Assembly (NCBI GenBank): GCA_019136515.1
Contig: JAGVUB010000155.1
Location: 1-35,000, forward strand
Direction of reading: 5' to 3'
DNA length: 35,000 bases
Source of the DNA: Verrucomicrobiota bacterium
GTDB lineage: Bacteria > Verrucomicrobiota > Verrucomicrobiia > Opitutales > Opitutaceae
How positions within the stretch are numbered: the stretch's first letter is position 1; every line of letters starts with the position of its first letter. The position numbers and the translations under genes are program-made. Under the pieces are notes generated by a model. The model was not told the origin of the DNA, made no database searches, and saw only the letters and a list, made by a program, of their open reading frames with translations. Shown piece after piece: positions 15,795-25,400 of this stretch.

Positions 15795-16901
15795 TCACCA
15801 ATGATCCACCGGGCCCTTCGGCACGGGGATCGACTCGACGCCGGCCTCGCCCTCGGGCTGCATGAACGAGGCTACCATCGGCGCCGGGCGGAACTTCGCG
15901 CGCAGTTCGCCGTGTTCGTCGAGAAACTGTTTCCGCCACTCGACGAAACCGGCGATCGCCGCCTCGAACTCCGCCGAGTTGTGCATCCGGGCCGCGAGCC
16001 GCTTGAACTCCTTCGCCGGGCCGAAGCGCCGCGCATACCAGCTCGCCACGCGCCGGAAGAGCACCGTGCCACGTTCGTCGCCGTGCATCTCGACGTAGCG
16101 CGCGTGGTGGATCCGCAGCACCCGCAACCGCTCCTCGATGGTGGGCTCCGGCGAGAGCTCGCCGGTGTCGAGGTAGCGCCGCGTCTGCACGAACAGCCAC
16201 GGGTTGTAGAACGCCCCGCGGCCAATGCTCACGCCGGCGCAACCGGTCTCGTCCAACATCATCTTCGCGGCCTCGGGCGTGGTCACGTCGCCGTTGCCGA
16301 TCACGGGGATGCGCTGCACCGCCTGCACCACGGCGCGGATACCGGCGAGGTTCACCCGCCCGGAGAAGCCCTGCTCGCGGGTGCGGCCATGCACGAACAC
16401 CACCGCCACGCCGGCGTCCTCCAGCGCGCGGGCGAGGTCCGGCGCGGTGAGGTTCTCGTCGTCCCAGCCGAGGCGCATCTTCGCCGTCACCGGGATCTTC
16501 ACCGCGTCCACAATGCCGCGCACAAGCGCCACGGTCTTGTCGGTCTCGGTCATCATTGCCGAGCCGCCGCCGACCTTGCAGACCTTCTTCACCGGGCAGC
16601 CCATATTGATGTCGACCGAGGCGATGCCGAGCGACTCAAGCAGCAGGGCCGCGTCGCGCATCTCCTCCGGCACCGAGCCGAAGATCTGCACAGCCAGCGG
16701 CGAGTCCTCGGCGCAGGTCTTGATCAACTCGAAGGCCCGCGAGCGGCGCTCCAGCAGCGAGCGGGCGTTGACGAGGTCTGTCGTGCACAGGTCGAGTCCG
16801 CCGAGTTCGCGCAACGTGAGCCGGAACGGCAGGTTGGTGTAACCGGCCAACGGCGAGAGGAAGAGATTGGAGCGCAGCTCGAGCGGACCGAAACGCAGCA
16901 T
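15795..16901 (-). CDS. dus: tRNA-dihydrouridine synthase
   Basis: A 368-residue cytoplasmic FMN enzyme that reduces specific uridines in the D-loop of tRNA to dihydrouridine. The TIM-barrel start FLSPLAGYTNLPFR is followed by VQIFGSVPEEM, the active-site loop SVDINMGCPVKKVCK with catalytic C102, KMRLGWDD, HGRTREQGFSG, IPVIGNGDV (phosphate binding for FMN) and GVSIGRGAFYNPW. The all-helical RNA-binding domain (about 245-345) follows. The ATG at 16901 has a good purine-rich ribosome site (GGGTGGGG) about 4 nt upstream, so it is preferred over a TTG at 16913. The length is normal for the DusB-like branch with a slightly long C-terminus. Its substrate position in tRNA cannot be told from the sequence. 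Confidence 0.93.
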   Translation of the reverse strand: MLRFGPLELRSNLFLSPLAGYTNLPFRLTLRELGGLDLCTTDLVNARSLLERRSRAFELIKTCAEDSPLAVQIFGSVPEEMRDAALLLESLGIASVDINMGCPVKKVCKVGGGSAMMTETDKTVALVRGIVDAVKIPVTAKMRLGWDDENLTAPDLARALEDAGVAVVFVHGRTREQGFSGRVNLAGIRAVVQAVQRIPVIGNGDVTTPEAAKMMLDETGCAGVSIGRGAFYNPWLFVQTRRYLDTGELSPEPTIEERLRVLRIHHARYVEMHGDERGTVLFRRVASWYARRFGPAKEFKRLAARMHNSAEFEAAIAGFVEWRKQFLDEHGELRAKFRPAPMVASFMQPEGEAGVESIPVPKGPVDHW

Positions 16902-16931
16902 CGCCCCACCCAACGGCCCCCCGCGCCGGTT

Positions 16932-19900
16932 TCAACCCGGAAGCGCAGTCCCCTTCAAGGCACCGTGATCAACAGGCGAGCGAAGCCGGTGGAATCGGCC
17001 GCACCAAGCGTGACCGTCACCGTCTCCGCGCCGTCGGTGTGCCTCCCAATGCTGGAGGTCAGCTGAAACCTGCACCGTGTACGTGACGCGGGCGACCTCC
17101 CGCGGACGCCGGAAACGGAACACCATTTGGCCGGCCAACTCGTGCAACTCAGTGACCGACGCGACGTCAGGCACGAGCGGATCACGTAGTAGGGCGAACT
17201 CGGCCAGATTGGCTAGGCCATCGCCATCAGGATCCTCATTGCCGCTCTCCACAGCCAAACCGTGGTTGCGTGCCCACGAAACGAAGCCCTTCCGAACGCT
17301 GAGGGTGACTGGTACGCTCGTGGTCAGCCCGAGGCGGTTCGTCGCCTCCACGCTGTACGAGCCAGCGTCGCCGGGTGTCACTTTCGCAATGGTGTAGGTG
17401 GAACTCGTGGCACCCGAGATCGCCATCCCGTCTCTGAACCACTGGAAGCTCGGTCGCGGGTAGCCATGCGCACCCACCGTGAATGAGACCGGTTCTTCCT
17501 CCAGCCCGATCTGATCGCTTGGTTGACCGACAATCACTGGAGCACTCGCACGCTGGGGGATCACACCCGTGTGACGAGCATCATGAAGCGCGGCCGCCCA
17601 ATCACCATCGTTCGCTTTCCGCGATGGCCCAACCGTGAGGGTCGTCAGCACCGAATCCACCAACCAACCGTTCATGCCTCCGCCGTAGACAAGGGATGTA
17701 CTCACAGCGAGGTCGGCACGGCCTGTTCCGGAAAAGTCGCCGAGGACCGGGACACAAAGGTATGGTTGCTGCCCATCGAGCCCAAAGAGAGGCCAGCTCT
17801 GCTTGAGCAGTCCTTGGTTCGTGTAGCTTCCGATCGAAGCGACATGGTAGCCAGAGCCTTCCCAGACGATGGTACTGTTTCCGACGATGATCTCGGGGAC
17901 GTCGTCGCCATCGACATCCGAGATCAGCGGCGGGGAGCTTTGGTTAAAGTTCGAACCATCGCCCAACTGCTGAGGTTCGCCGGTCATGTTGCCATCGGCT
18001 CGCAGCACCTGAAGCAACGTGGCCGTGCTTACGACAATCTCCAGCCGGTGATCGCGATCTGTCTCTCCGACGGCCACCTTCATTCTGCCCGGGACCTGAT
18101 TGACCTCGAACGAGACCGGCCACCCGGGGCGTTCGACACCGGTCGCATTCAACACGCGCACCTGGCCCCGTTGGGTGGTGCGGTTGAACTCCGCAAGAAT
18201 CAGTTCCACCGTGCCATCACCGTCGAGGTCGGCAGCGGTCAGCCCCTCGCACACGATCGCATCGAAGGATCGCGACGACCAACCCGGGTAAGGCGAACCA
18301 TCGGCACTGAACGCCTCCACCTTGTACGCCGTGCTCTCGGTGTCCTTGTACGCGCAGACAATCTCGCCACGCTCGTCTCCATCGAGATCCACCACCACCA
18401 CGCCCATTTTCCCAAACGGGCTGGTCGCAAAGGGGATTGGGCTCAGGCTCGAATAGCGCCGCCCATCCCCGCGATAGGCCCGCAGTTCTCCCACACCGAA
18501 GCCCCCGCCCGAGTCACGCGCCACCGCCAGTATCTCGAGCAAGCCATCGCCGTCCAGATCCGCCAGGGTCACTTGATCGGATGAATAGTTCTTGCCGGCT
18601 TCCTCACCAAGGACCCGCAACGGAGAGAGATCTGAAGAGAAGAGGCGAAGCCTCGGCCCGTCCGGCACGACGATCTCATCTCCGGGCAGCCCATCAACAT
18701 CTCCCGCGGCAGGGGGAAGGTCGCTCCCATACTCCAAATCCGCAGCGACAACCCCGCCCGTTGGTTCAAACAACAGCACCTGGGGAACCGTCTCGCGTCC
18801 GACCGTCCAGTTGCCTCCTTGGTTCTGCTCCACCGCGATACGGCTGCCGCCGGCGGGTTGGCGAACGACCACCGGACTGCTTCCATAGCCAAAATTCTGC
18901 ACCAAACGCGGCCACGCAGCCGACACCAAGGCCGGCTCCACGTACACGCTCGTCGTCGCGATCCGTTGCACGGCGCCATCCGTCGCAGTCATGCGAATCG
19001 TACAATAACCCCGTGCTCCAGCCGGAGGCACCCATTCGCCCAGCGTGCCGCGCTCAACCACAGTCCGACCGGAGTTCGCCAGCGAGATGCCCTCCGTCGA
19101 CCAGCCCGATTCCGCAGCGCCCCCGGGCGCCCATTCAAGAATGTAGTGCTGGAAAGCCGCGCCACGCGCCGAGCCGCAAAGCGTCAACGCCTCGCCCGGT
19201 TTGGCCACGCTGGTCAGCGAGGCGATCCGCGGTTGCATCGGAGCCGTGAACTCGAGGTAGCAAACATCGATCTCAATACGATCGCTGAACACGTTGCCGG
19301 AGTGGTCGTAGGCCCGGAGCCGAACCACGCAGGCACCCTCCGGCAGCGCAGCCGGATCGAAGGTCGCGATCATCCCCCGGGACGACGCCGTCGTGCCCGT
19401 GCCCATCTCGACCCACTGTTCAGGCGCCCGGCCAACTCCATATTCCACGACATAGTGGTCGAAGTCCCCCCCGCCAACGATGGCCTTGATCGCCACCGGA
19501 CCAGCCACCCGCAACCCGTCGCCCGGGGAGAGGATCCTGGCTTCGAGCACCTGCTGGATCGCCATCGCCTGCTCCGCGCTGACGCGGCCACATCCCGTAT
19601 CCGGATCACGCCCCGATTGGAGCAGATCCGCCGCCGAGGAACGAAGCACCTGCCGAACCTGCTCATTCGTGAGCGACGGATGGCGCGAGATGACGAGGGC
19701 GGCGACCCCGCTCACATGCGGAGCCGCCATGCTGGTGCCCTCCATGCGCGCGTAGTCAGCAGTACCCACCTTGAGCGAAAGGATATCCACCCCGGGCGCC
19801 GCAAGCTCCACCTTGCTCCCATAGTTGGAAAAGGAAGCACGTTCTCCCCACGGGCTCAGGGCTGACACCGTAAGCGCTTCCGGAACATTGGCCGGAGCGA

Positions 19901-21146
19901 AATTGGCGGCATCGTCGGAACTGTTGCCCGCCGCCGCCACGAGGACTACGCCCAAACCATGGGCGTAACGGACCGCCTCGGCGATGGTCTCGGACTCCCC
20001 CTCACCTCCGAAACTCATATTAATGACATCGGCCCCATTGTCCGCGGCGTAGATGATCGCCCGGGCTAGCTCCGAGTCGTTGCCTTGGCCAGCATCGTCT
20101 AGGCCCTTCACAGCCATCACCTTGGCCCGCCAAGCCACGCCCACCACCCCGAGGTTGTTGTCGCCGACCGCCGCGACCGTACCGGCGACATGCGTGCCAT
20201 GGCCGTTGCCATCGATCGGGTCGTTGTCCTCGACCGGAGAGCCGCTGCTGGCGCCGACAAAGTCCCAGCCCCGGACATCGTCGACGAATCCGTTGCCGTC
20301 GTCGTCGATGCCGTTGCCGGCGATCTCATGTGGATTCGTCCAGATGTTCGCGGCGATATCCGGATGATTGTAGTCAACGCCGGTGTCGACCACGGCGACT
20401 ACGACTCCGTTGCCTTGCGACAGGTCCCACGCCTGGGTCGTGCCGATCGCCGTCAAACCGTAGAGGTCGGCATAACTCTGGCCCCACGATCCGGTGCTCG
20501 CATAGCTGGGATCGTTGGGCACATACTGCACCCGCATGATCTTGTCCGGCTCGGCATAAACGACGTCGGGATCATTCCGTAGGGCCGCGATCACATCCAC
20601 AGCCGCCTGCGGTGATTGATCATCCAGTTCCAGAACGAAGGTTCCGGAGAAATCCGAGAGGCCCGCTGCCGCCGGCGCCCGCACCGCACGTCGCGGGAAT
20701 CGCTGGGAGATCTCTGTCCTCGCCTGTTTGGCGGAACGCCCGCGCCACCACCGCCCCTCCACATGCCCACGCGACAACGCCTCGACCTTCCGCGCCCCGT
20801 GCCGCCGGAGCAGACCTGCCGCCTGCGGATCCGCTACAGCACCGGCGACGATGGCCCCACCCACCTTCTTCGGCAACGCTCCGGCAAGCCGCTGCGCCAT
20901 CGCGTCGCGAAACTTCACGACCACCCTGGACCGCGCTCGCGGCCCAGATGCAACGCCACGAGTTTGCACCCGCCCGGCTTGAAAGGAAACCTTAGCCCCC
21001 GCCGCCCCTGCTGTCTTCACTGTCCGGGCCACGTCCGCGGCGATTCCGGACTGCGGGTCGCGAGCGAGCAGAGAACCCGCGATCCAGACCAAGCCGAGCA
21101 GCGCAAACAGACCATAACCAGTGCAGGGGCGTTTCTTGGGAGACAT
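16932..21146 (-). CDS. Large secreted subtilisin-like serine protease with FG-GAP and Ig-like domains
   Basis: A 1404-residue protein: signal peptide (about 1-28), a prosequence (about 70-205) ending in an inhibitor-I9/fervidolysin-like part (VIAALRNDPDVVYAEPD), and the S8 catalytic domain (about 225-535). The triad is D254 (VVDTGVDYNHPD), H316 (GNGHGTHVAG) and S472 (GTSMAAPHVSG), with oxyanion N408 (AAAGNSS). Two beta-sandwich segments follow, then seven FG-GAP/VCBS-like repeats (DVDGLPGDEIVV, DLDGDGLLEILAV, DLDGDERGEIVCA, DLDGDGTVELILA and others), an Ig-like domain (QPSDQIGLEEEPVSF to YSVEATNRLG) and a DPDGDGLANLAEFAL calcium loop. The last 37 residues look shifted: another frame at about 17040 reads TDGAETVTVTLGAADSTGF and stops at 16955, which suits the usual family end. 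It probably digests proteins outside the cell. Confidence 0.9.
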   Translation of the reverse strand: MSPKKRPCTGYGLFALLGLVWIAGSLLARDPQSGIAADVARTVKTAGAAGAKVSFQAGRVQTRGVASGPRARSRVVVKFRDAMAQRLAGALPKKVGGAIVAGAVADPQAAGLLRRHGARKVEALSRGHVEGRWWRGRSAKQARTEISQRFPRRAVRAPAAAGLSDFSGTFVLELDDQSPQAAVDVIAALRNDPDVVYAEPDKIMRVQYVPNDPSYASTGSWGQSYADLYGLTAIGTTQAWDLSQGNGVVVAVVDTGVDYNHPDIAANIWTNPHEIAGNGIDDDGNGFVDDVRGWDFVGASSGSPVEDNDPIDGNGHGTHVAGTVAAVGDNNLGVVGVAWRAKVMAVKGLDDAGQGNDSELARAIIYAADNGADVINMSFGGEGESETIAEAVRYAHGLGVVLVAAAGNSSDDAANFAPANVPEALTVSALSPWGERASFSNYGSKVELAAPGVDILSLKVGTADYARMEGTSMAAPHVSGVAALVISRHPSLTNEQVRQVLRSSAADLLQSGRDPDTGCGRVSAEQAMAIQQVLEARILSPGDGLRVAGPVAIKAIVGGGDFDHYVVEYGVGRAPEQWVEMGTGTTASSRGMIATFDPAALPEGACVVRLRAYDHSGNVFSDRIEIDVCYLEFTAPMQPRIASLTSVAKPGEALTLCGSARGAAFQHYILEWAPGGAAESGWSTEGISLANSGRTVVERGTLGEWVPPAGARGYCTIRMTATDGAVQRIATTSVYVEPALVSAAWPRLVQNFGYGSSPVVVRQPAGGSRIAVEQNQGGNWTVGRETVPQVLLFEPTGGVVAADLEYGSDLPPAAGDVDGLPGDEIVVPDGPRLRLFSSDLSPLRVLGEEAGKNYSSDQVTLADLDGDGLLEILAVARDSGGGFGVGELRAYRGDGRRYSSLSPIPFATSPFGKMGVVVVDLDGDERGEIVCAYKDTESTAYKVEAFSADGSPYPGWSSRSFDAIVCEGLTAADLDGDGTVELILAEFNRTTQRGQVRVLNATGVERPGWPVSFEVNQVPGRMKVAVGETDRDHRLEIVVSTATLLQVLRADGNMTGEPQQLGDGSNFNQSSPPLISDVDGDDVPEIIVGNSTIVWEGSGYHVASIGSYTNQGLLKQSWPLFGLDGQQPYLCVPVLGDFSGTGRADLAVSTSLVYGGGMNGWLVDSVLTTLTVGPSRKANDGDWAAALHDARHTGVIPQRASAPVIVGQPSDQIGLEEEPVSFTVGAHGYPRPSFQWFRDGMAISGATSSTYTIAKVTPGDAGSYSVEATNRLGLTTSVPVTLSVRKGFVSWARNHGLAVESGNEDPDGDGLANLAEFALLRDPLVPDVASVTELHELAGQMVFRFRRPREVARVTYTVQVSADLQHWEAHRRRGDGDGHAWCGRFHRLRSPVDHGALKGTALPG

Positions 21147-21682
21147 CGTTGGGATAACGGGACCGGTCGCTCAGCCCCCAGAAATGCAGCGCGAATGTTC
21201 CGCGTCGATACGATTGCGCACCCATTTTCCGCCTGCCTGCAACCCGGCACCGGTGGAGGGATCACACGCAGCCGGGTTCCTACGGCATCACGAACCCCGC
21301 AAGCCCACCATCATACCCCTCCCCCTCACTCACTCGAATGCCGCTCCACGTTCATCCCATCATGCCGCAGACCGCCGCAAGCGGAGTGTCCCGCCAATAG
21401 GTGCCATTATTCTACGAGGTGCGAGAACGAGCGCGAAGACGTGGCTGAGCGCAGCACAGCCTGATGGGTAGTGTTCGGCGAGCACCCAGCTCTTGCTGAC
21501 ATGCCGCGACACCAGCTCGCACACCACCAGCTCCGCATTCGCCTGAATCCTGTCGAGCATCGGCGGGCGGCACGCCTGCGGCCCCGGCCCCAGTCGATCC
21601 CGCACATCCCGCCCGCGGCCGGGCCGGAGCCCAGGCGCTGCAACCACAGGCGCCACGACGCCGTCTGTATGCGTTCCGCCTT
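21147..21682. other. Divergent intergenic region, no gene supported
   Basis: This 536-nt gap separates the subtilase (minus) from the membrane protein (plus) and should hold both promoters. I could not identify convincing -35/-10 boxes. A minus-strand open frame at about 21360-21656 contains one natural-looking stretch (MLDRIQANAELVVCELVSRH) but is bordered by Arg/Pro-rich shadow, has no ribosome site and matches no family I know. It may be the worn remnant of a gene. I annotate nothing else. Confidence 0.5.
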
Positions 21683-23464
21683 ATGCCCACCAGCTCCCGC
21701 CCTGCCTCGTCCGACCAATCGCCACTGCGTCCGCTCGCCTGGCTGTTCGCGCTCGTCGCGCTCGCCATCGCCGCCCGCGCTTGGCTGCTGTTCAGCACCC
21801 CGCTGGTGCCGGGCATGAACGGTGCCTACTACCTCGTGCAGGCGCGCTCGTTGCTCGAACACGGCCACCTCGGCATCCCCGATCTGCCGCTGACCTTCTG
21901 GCTCCATGCCGGACTGGCCAAGCTGTTCCAGTTCGTATCCGGCCTGCCGCAGGACGACGCCATCGTCTGGGCCGTGAAACTCGCCGATGCGGCCCTGCCG
22001 CCGCTGGCAGCGCTGCCGGTCGCCTGGCTGGGCTGGCAGTGGGCCCCGGCGGGCGAACGGCCCAGCGTCCTCGCCCGACTGGCACCCGCCGCCGCCGTCT
22101 GCCTCGGATCCCAGGTGCTGCGCATGACCGGGGATTTCCAGAAGAACGCCCTCGCGCTGGTATGGTTCGCCGCCCTCGCCCCGGCCGCGCTGACCTTTCT
22201 GCGACGCCCCTCGCTGCGCACGATGGTCGCGCCGCTCGGCCTGCTCGCGCTGCTCGGGCTCACCCACATCGGCGTGCTCGGCAGCGCCCTGATCTTCTGC
22301 GGCGTGCTTTCCGTGGCCGGCCTGGCCACCGCCGCGCGCGGCACCCGCCGCCACATCCTGCTGCTGATTCTGCTCGGAGCCGGCGTGCTCGGGCTCGCCG
22401 GCGGCGCAGCCTACACGTGTTATGATCCCGCCCGGATCACCCGGCTCGCCGAAGCCTTCGCCCATCCGACAACGGCGGTGGCGGACCGCGGCCCCGGCCG
22501 TCCCCATGGCCCACCGCCAGCCCGACCGGAAGGAACCGCCCCAGCGGCCCCGGCATCGTCCGCCGCGGCCGGCTCTTTTGGTGGACCAGCTAGGCCGCCA
22601 GCGCCGGACCCGCTGGGCGTCCCGGGCGCCGGTCCGCCCCCGCCCGGCCACGGCCACGGTTGGGCCGATCCGGTCACGCTGCTTCCCGCGCTCGCGTGCA
22701 GTGCGTGCGGGGCCGCCGCGCTCTGGCTGGCCTGGCGCCAACGCCGCAGGCTGCCCGCCCCCGAATTCGCCGTCGTCGTGGCCATCGCGGCGACCACCCT
22801 CGTGCTCGCCGCGCCGATCTACGAGGGCCAGAAGGCCGAGCGCCTCCTGCTCATCGCCATCGTCCCCGCCGCGACCGCCGCCTCGTTCGTGCTGACGCAA
22901 ATTGTCCTGAACAGCTGGAGCCGCATCGTGGGTTCCTGTGCGCTGGGCTTTGTCCTCACCGATGCCGCACGCGCACTGCCGTTCGGCGGCCGCGCCGCGG
23001 TGGGCGCGGATGTCGTCGCGGAACTGCGGTCGCTCGCCCCTCTCTGCCCCGATCCCGCGCACACGCTGGTCATCGCCCGCCACGGCCTCGAATGGTGGGC
23101 GGCCTGGACCCTGCACACGCACATCGCACAGCCCACCGCCGTGGTCGCCGAGGACTGGACGACCTTTGCCCGCGTGCTGTACCTGCAGGAGAAGGCGCAG
23201 TTCGGGCCGCCGGGCTCCGGCGGAATGCCGCGTCCCGGCGGGCCACCGCCTCCACCGGGAAATCCGCCGCCCGGCGCCCCGGGACAGGACGACGATCGGG
23301 GTGCCTTCCCCGGCCACGCCCCTCGCGCCACGCCCCTGCCCACGAACGCCCAGGTGCTCCACGACGGCCCGTCGCTGAGTCTCGTCCTCCTGCCGAACGC
23401 GCCAGAAAAGAAGATGATGCCGTTCCCGCCAGCGCCTCCGCCTGACGACACGTTCACGCCATAA
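21683..23464 (+). CDS. Polytopic membrane protein, GT-C glycosyltransferase-like, with proline-rich inserts
   Basis: A 593-residue protein. The hydrophobic core has about ten transmembrane helices between 17 and 430. An early periplasmic loop contains MNGAYYLVQARSLLEHGHLGIPDLPLTF, the kind of loop seen in PMT/GT-C lipid-linked sugar transferases, with acidic residues following in the next loop (LPQDDAIVW). Two unusual low-complexity inserts rich in Pro, Gly and His/Arg are found at about 268-328 (RPHGPPPARPEG to GAGPPPPGHGHG) and 507-550 (RPGGPPPPPGNPPPGAPG), and a final PFPPAPPPDDTF tail. The soluble C-terminus (about 435-593) has a Rossmann-like strand (HTLVIARHGLEWW). A role in transferring sugars outside the inner membrane is likely but not shown; donor and acceptor unknown. 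The ATG at 21683 fits the start of the first hydrophobic segment. Confidence 0.75.
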   Translation: MPTSSRPASSDQSPLRPLAWLFALVALAIAARAWLLFSTPLVPGMNGAYYLVQARSLLEHGHLGIPDLPLTFWLHAGLAKLFQFVSGLPQDDAIVWAVKLADAALPPLAALPVAWLGWQWAPAGERPSVLARLAPAAAVCLGSQVLRMTGDFQKNALALVWFAALAPAALTFLRRPSLRTMVAPLGLLALLGLTHIGVLGSALIFCGVLSVAGLATAARGTRRHILLLILLGAGVLGLAGGAAYTCYDPARITRLAEAFAHPTTAVADRGPGRPHGPPPARPEGTAPAAPASSAAAGSFGGPARPPAPDPLGVPGAGPPPPGHGHGWADPVTLLPALACSACGAAALWLAWRQRRRLPAPEFAVVVAIAATTLVLAAPIYEGQKAERLLLIAIVPAATAASFVLTQIVLNSWSRIVGSCALGFVLTDAARALPFGGRAAVGADVVAELRSLAPLCPDPAHTLVIARHGLEWWAAWTLHTHIAQPTAVVAEDWTTFARVLYLQEKAQFGPPGSGGMPRPGGPPPPPGNPPPGAPGQDDDRGAFPGHAPRATPLPTNAQVLHDGPSLSLVLLPNAPEKKMMPFPPAPPPDDTFTP

Positions 23465-23702
23465 TCGACATCGGGAAACGGCTCCCGCCCCAGCGCCCCC
23501 GCGGGCGCGAGCCCCGCGCCACCGAGCACCGCACAGCGCACCGTGGTCCGGCGCTCGGCGCGCGCCGGCCCGCCACACGGCATTGCGTCGCTCAGAGACT
23601 TCACCTTTGACGGCCGGCTCGACGGCACTCGATGGTTGTCCGGCCGGCCGCACGAAACACGCTCCGCCGACCACCTCCAGCCAGCCCCTTCATCATCCCC
23701 CC

Positions 23703-25310
23703 ATGAACCTACGGTCGCTTCTCCCCTTGCTATGCCTCTCGGCGTTGTCCGCGTTGGCGGAACCGGTCCCGGCCGCGCGCATCGTCGCCGCCGATCTCGC
23801 CGCCCCCGCCGGGCCGATGAACCGCATGCACAACTTCTGCGTTGGCGCCGGCCGCGCCAACGAGGGCCTGCGCGCCGACTGGCAGCGCCAACTCCGGCAG
23901 GTGCGCGCCGACTGCGGCTTCCGCTACCTCCGGTTCCACGGCCTGTTCTGCGACGACATGGGCGTGTATCAGGAGGACAAGCAGGGCCGTTCCCTCTACA
24001 ACTGGCAGTACGTCGACGAGCTCTTCGACTTCCTGCTCTCCATCGGGATGAAACCCTTCGTCGAGCTCGGCTTCATGCCCGGCGCGCTGGCGAGCGGCCC
24101 GCACACGCTCTTCTGGTACCGGGCCAACGTCACCCCGCCGAAGGACTACGCGAAGTGGGAGGCGTTCGTCGCGGCCTTCGTCCGCCACTGCACCGAGCGC
24201 TACGGCGCCGACGAGGTGCGGAGCTGGTACTTCGAGGTCTGGAACGAGCCCAACCTCACCGGCTTCTGGATGGGCACCACCGGCGGCAAGACCGACGAGG
24301 AGTTCGCCCCGATCGCCCGCGCCGAATACTACATGCTCTACGCCACCACCGCGCGCGCCGTGAAATCCGTCGACGCCGCCTACCGCGTGGGCGGCCCCGC
24401 CACCGCCGGCAGCGGCTGGATCGAGGAGACGCTCGCCTTCTGCGCACAGGCGCAGGCGCCGCTCGATTTTGTCAGCACGCACGAGTACGCCACGATGAGC
24501 GGCTACCTCGACGAGACCGGCAACGCCGGCACCGTGCTCTCGCCCGACCGCGACGCCATCACCCGCTCCGTGCGCGCCACCCGCGCGAAGATGGACCGCT
24601 CACCCTTCGCCGCCGCCGAGCTGCACTACACCGAGTGGAGCGCCTCCTACACGCCCTCCGATCCGGTCCACGACAGCTACCACAGCGCCGCCTTCATCCT
24701 CGACAAGATGAAGAACAACGGCGCCGCGGCCGTCTCGATGTCGTACTGGACGTTCACCGACATCTTCGAGGAGGCCGGCCCGCGCCTGACGCCGTTCCAC
24801 GGCGGCTTCGGGATGCTCAACTACCAGGACCTGCCCAAGCCCGCCTATTTCGCGTACCGGTTCCTCAACCGGCTCGGCGACACCGAGCTGAAGAACACCG
24901 ACGCCGAGTCCTTCGTCTGCACCGATGCAAAGGGCGGCGTGCAAGCCCTCGTGTGGGACTTCACGATCACGCACCCCGGCCCCTCGATCATCAACCAGGA
25001 GTACTACGTGCAGGATCTGCCCGCGAAGGCCAAGGGCACCGTCGAGCTCCGGCTCGCCGGCCTGGCCCGCGGAGCCTACACGCTCAAGGCCACGAAGGTC
25101 GGCTACCGCGCCAACGACGTGCAGTCCGCCTACCGCGACCTCGGTTCGCCCGCCCAGCTCACCCGCGCGCAGGTCGCCACGCTGCGCGACCAGGCCGCCG
25201 GCCAGCCCGAGCTCGCCGAACGCGTGGAGATCGGGACCGACGGCCGGTTCACCCGTTCGCTTCCCCTGCGCGAGAACGACGTGTGGTTCGTGGAACTCGT
25301 CCGCGAGTAG
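23703..25310 (+). CDS. Secreted GH39 glycoside hydrolase (beta-xylosidase-like)
   Basis: A 535-residue protein with a short signal peptide (about 1-19, SALSALAE). The TIM barrel covers about 30-420 and carries the clan GH-A pair: acid/base E182 in EVWNEPNLTGFW and nucleophile E311 in HYTEWSASY. The segments RYLRFHGLFCDDMGVY, YNWQYVDELFDFLLSIGMKPFVELGFMP and MSYWTFTDIFEEAG are typical of GH39, whose members remove beta-linked xylose or related sugars from oligosaccharides with retention. A beta-sandwich follows to the end. The ATG at 23703 gives the signal peptide; the open frame upstream is shadow. It precedes the transporter gene by 90 nt on the same strand. Exact sugar specificity (xylose, arabinose, iduronate or others) cannot be fixed from sequence alone. 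Confidence 0.9.
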   Translation: MNLRSLLPLLCLSALSALAEPVPAARIVAADLAAPAGPMNRMHNFCVGAGRANEGLRADWQRQLRQVRADCGFRYLRFHGLFCDDMGVYQEDKQGRSLYNWQYVDELFDFLLSIGMKPFVELGFMPGALASGPHTLFWYRANVTPPKDYAKWEAFVAAFVRHCTERYGADEVRSWYFEVWNEPNLTGFWMGTTGGKTDEEFAPIARAEYYMLYATTARAVKSVDAAYRVGGPATAGSGWIEETLAFCAQAQAPLDFVSTHEYATMSGYLDETGNAGTVLSPDRDAITRSVRATRAKMDRSPFAAAELHYTEWSASYTPSDPVHDSYHSAAFILDKMKNNGAAAVSMSYWTFTDIFEEAGPRLTPFHGGFGMLNYQDLPKPAYFAYRFLNRLGDTELKNTDAESFVCTDAKGGVQALVWDFTITHPGPSIINQEYYVQDLPAKAKGTVELRLAGLARGAYTLKATKVGYRANDVQSAYRDLGSPAQLTRAQVATLRDQAAGQPELAERVEIGTDGRFTRSLPLRENDVWFVELVRE

Positions 25311-25400
25311 CGCGCGGCGCCACTTCTGCCGTCACGGAGCGCGCGTCACGCACCGGCGTCCGCCCGGACCGCCGGTGAAATGTGCCGTAAACCCAGGTGC

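Noticed and set aside
21360..21656. Minus-strand frame with a natural-looking core (LDRIQANAELVVCEL)
   Set aside because: Too short a stretch, flanked by shadow-like sequence, no ribosome site and no family recognised; mentioned only as a possible gene remnant.
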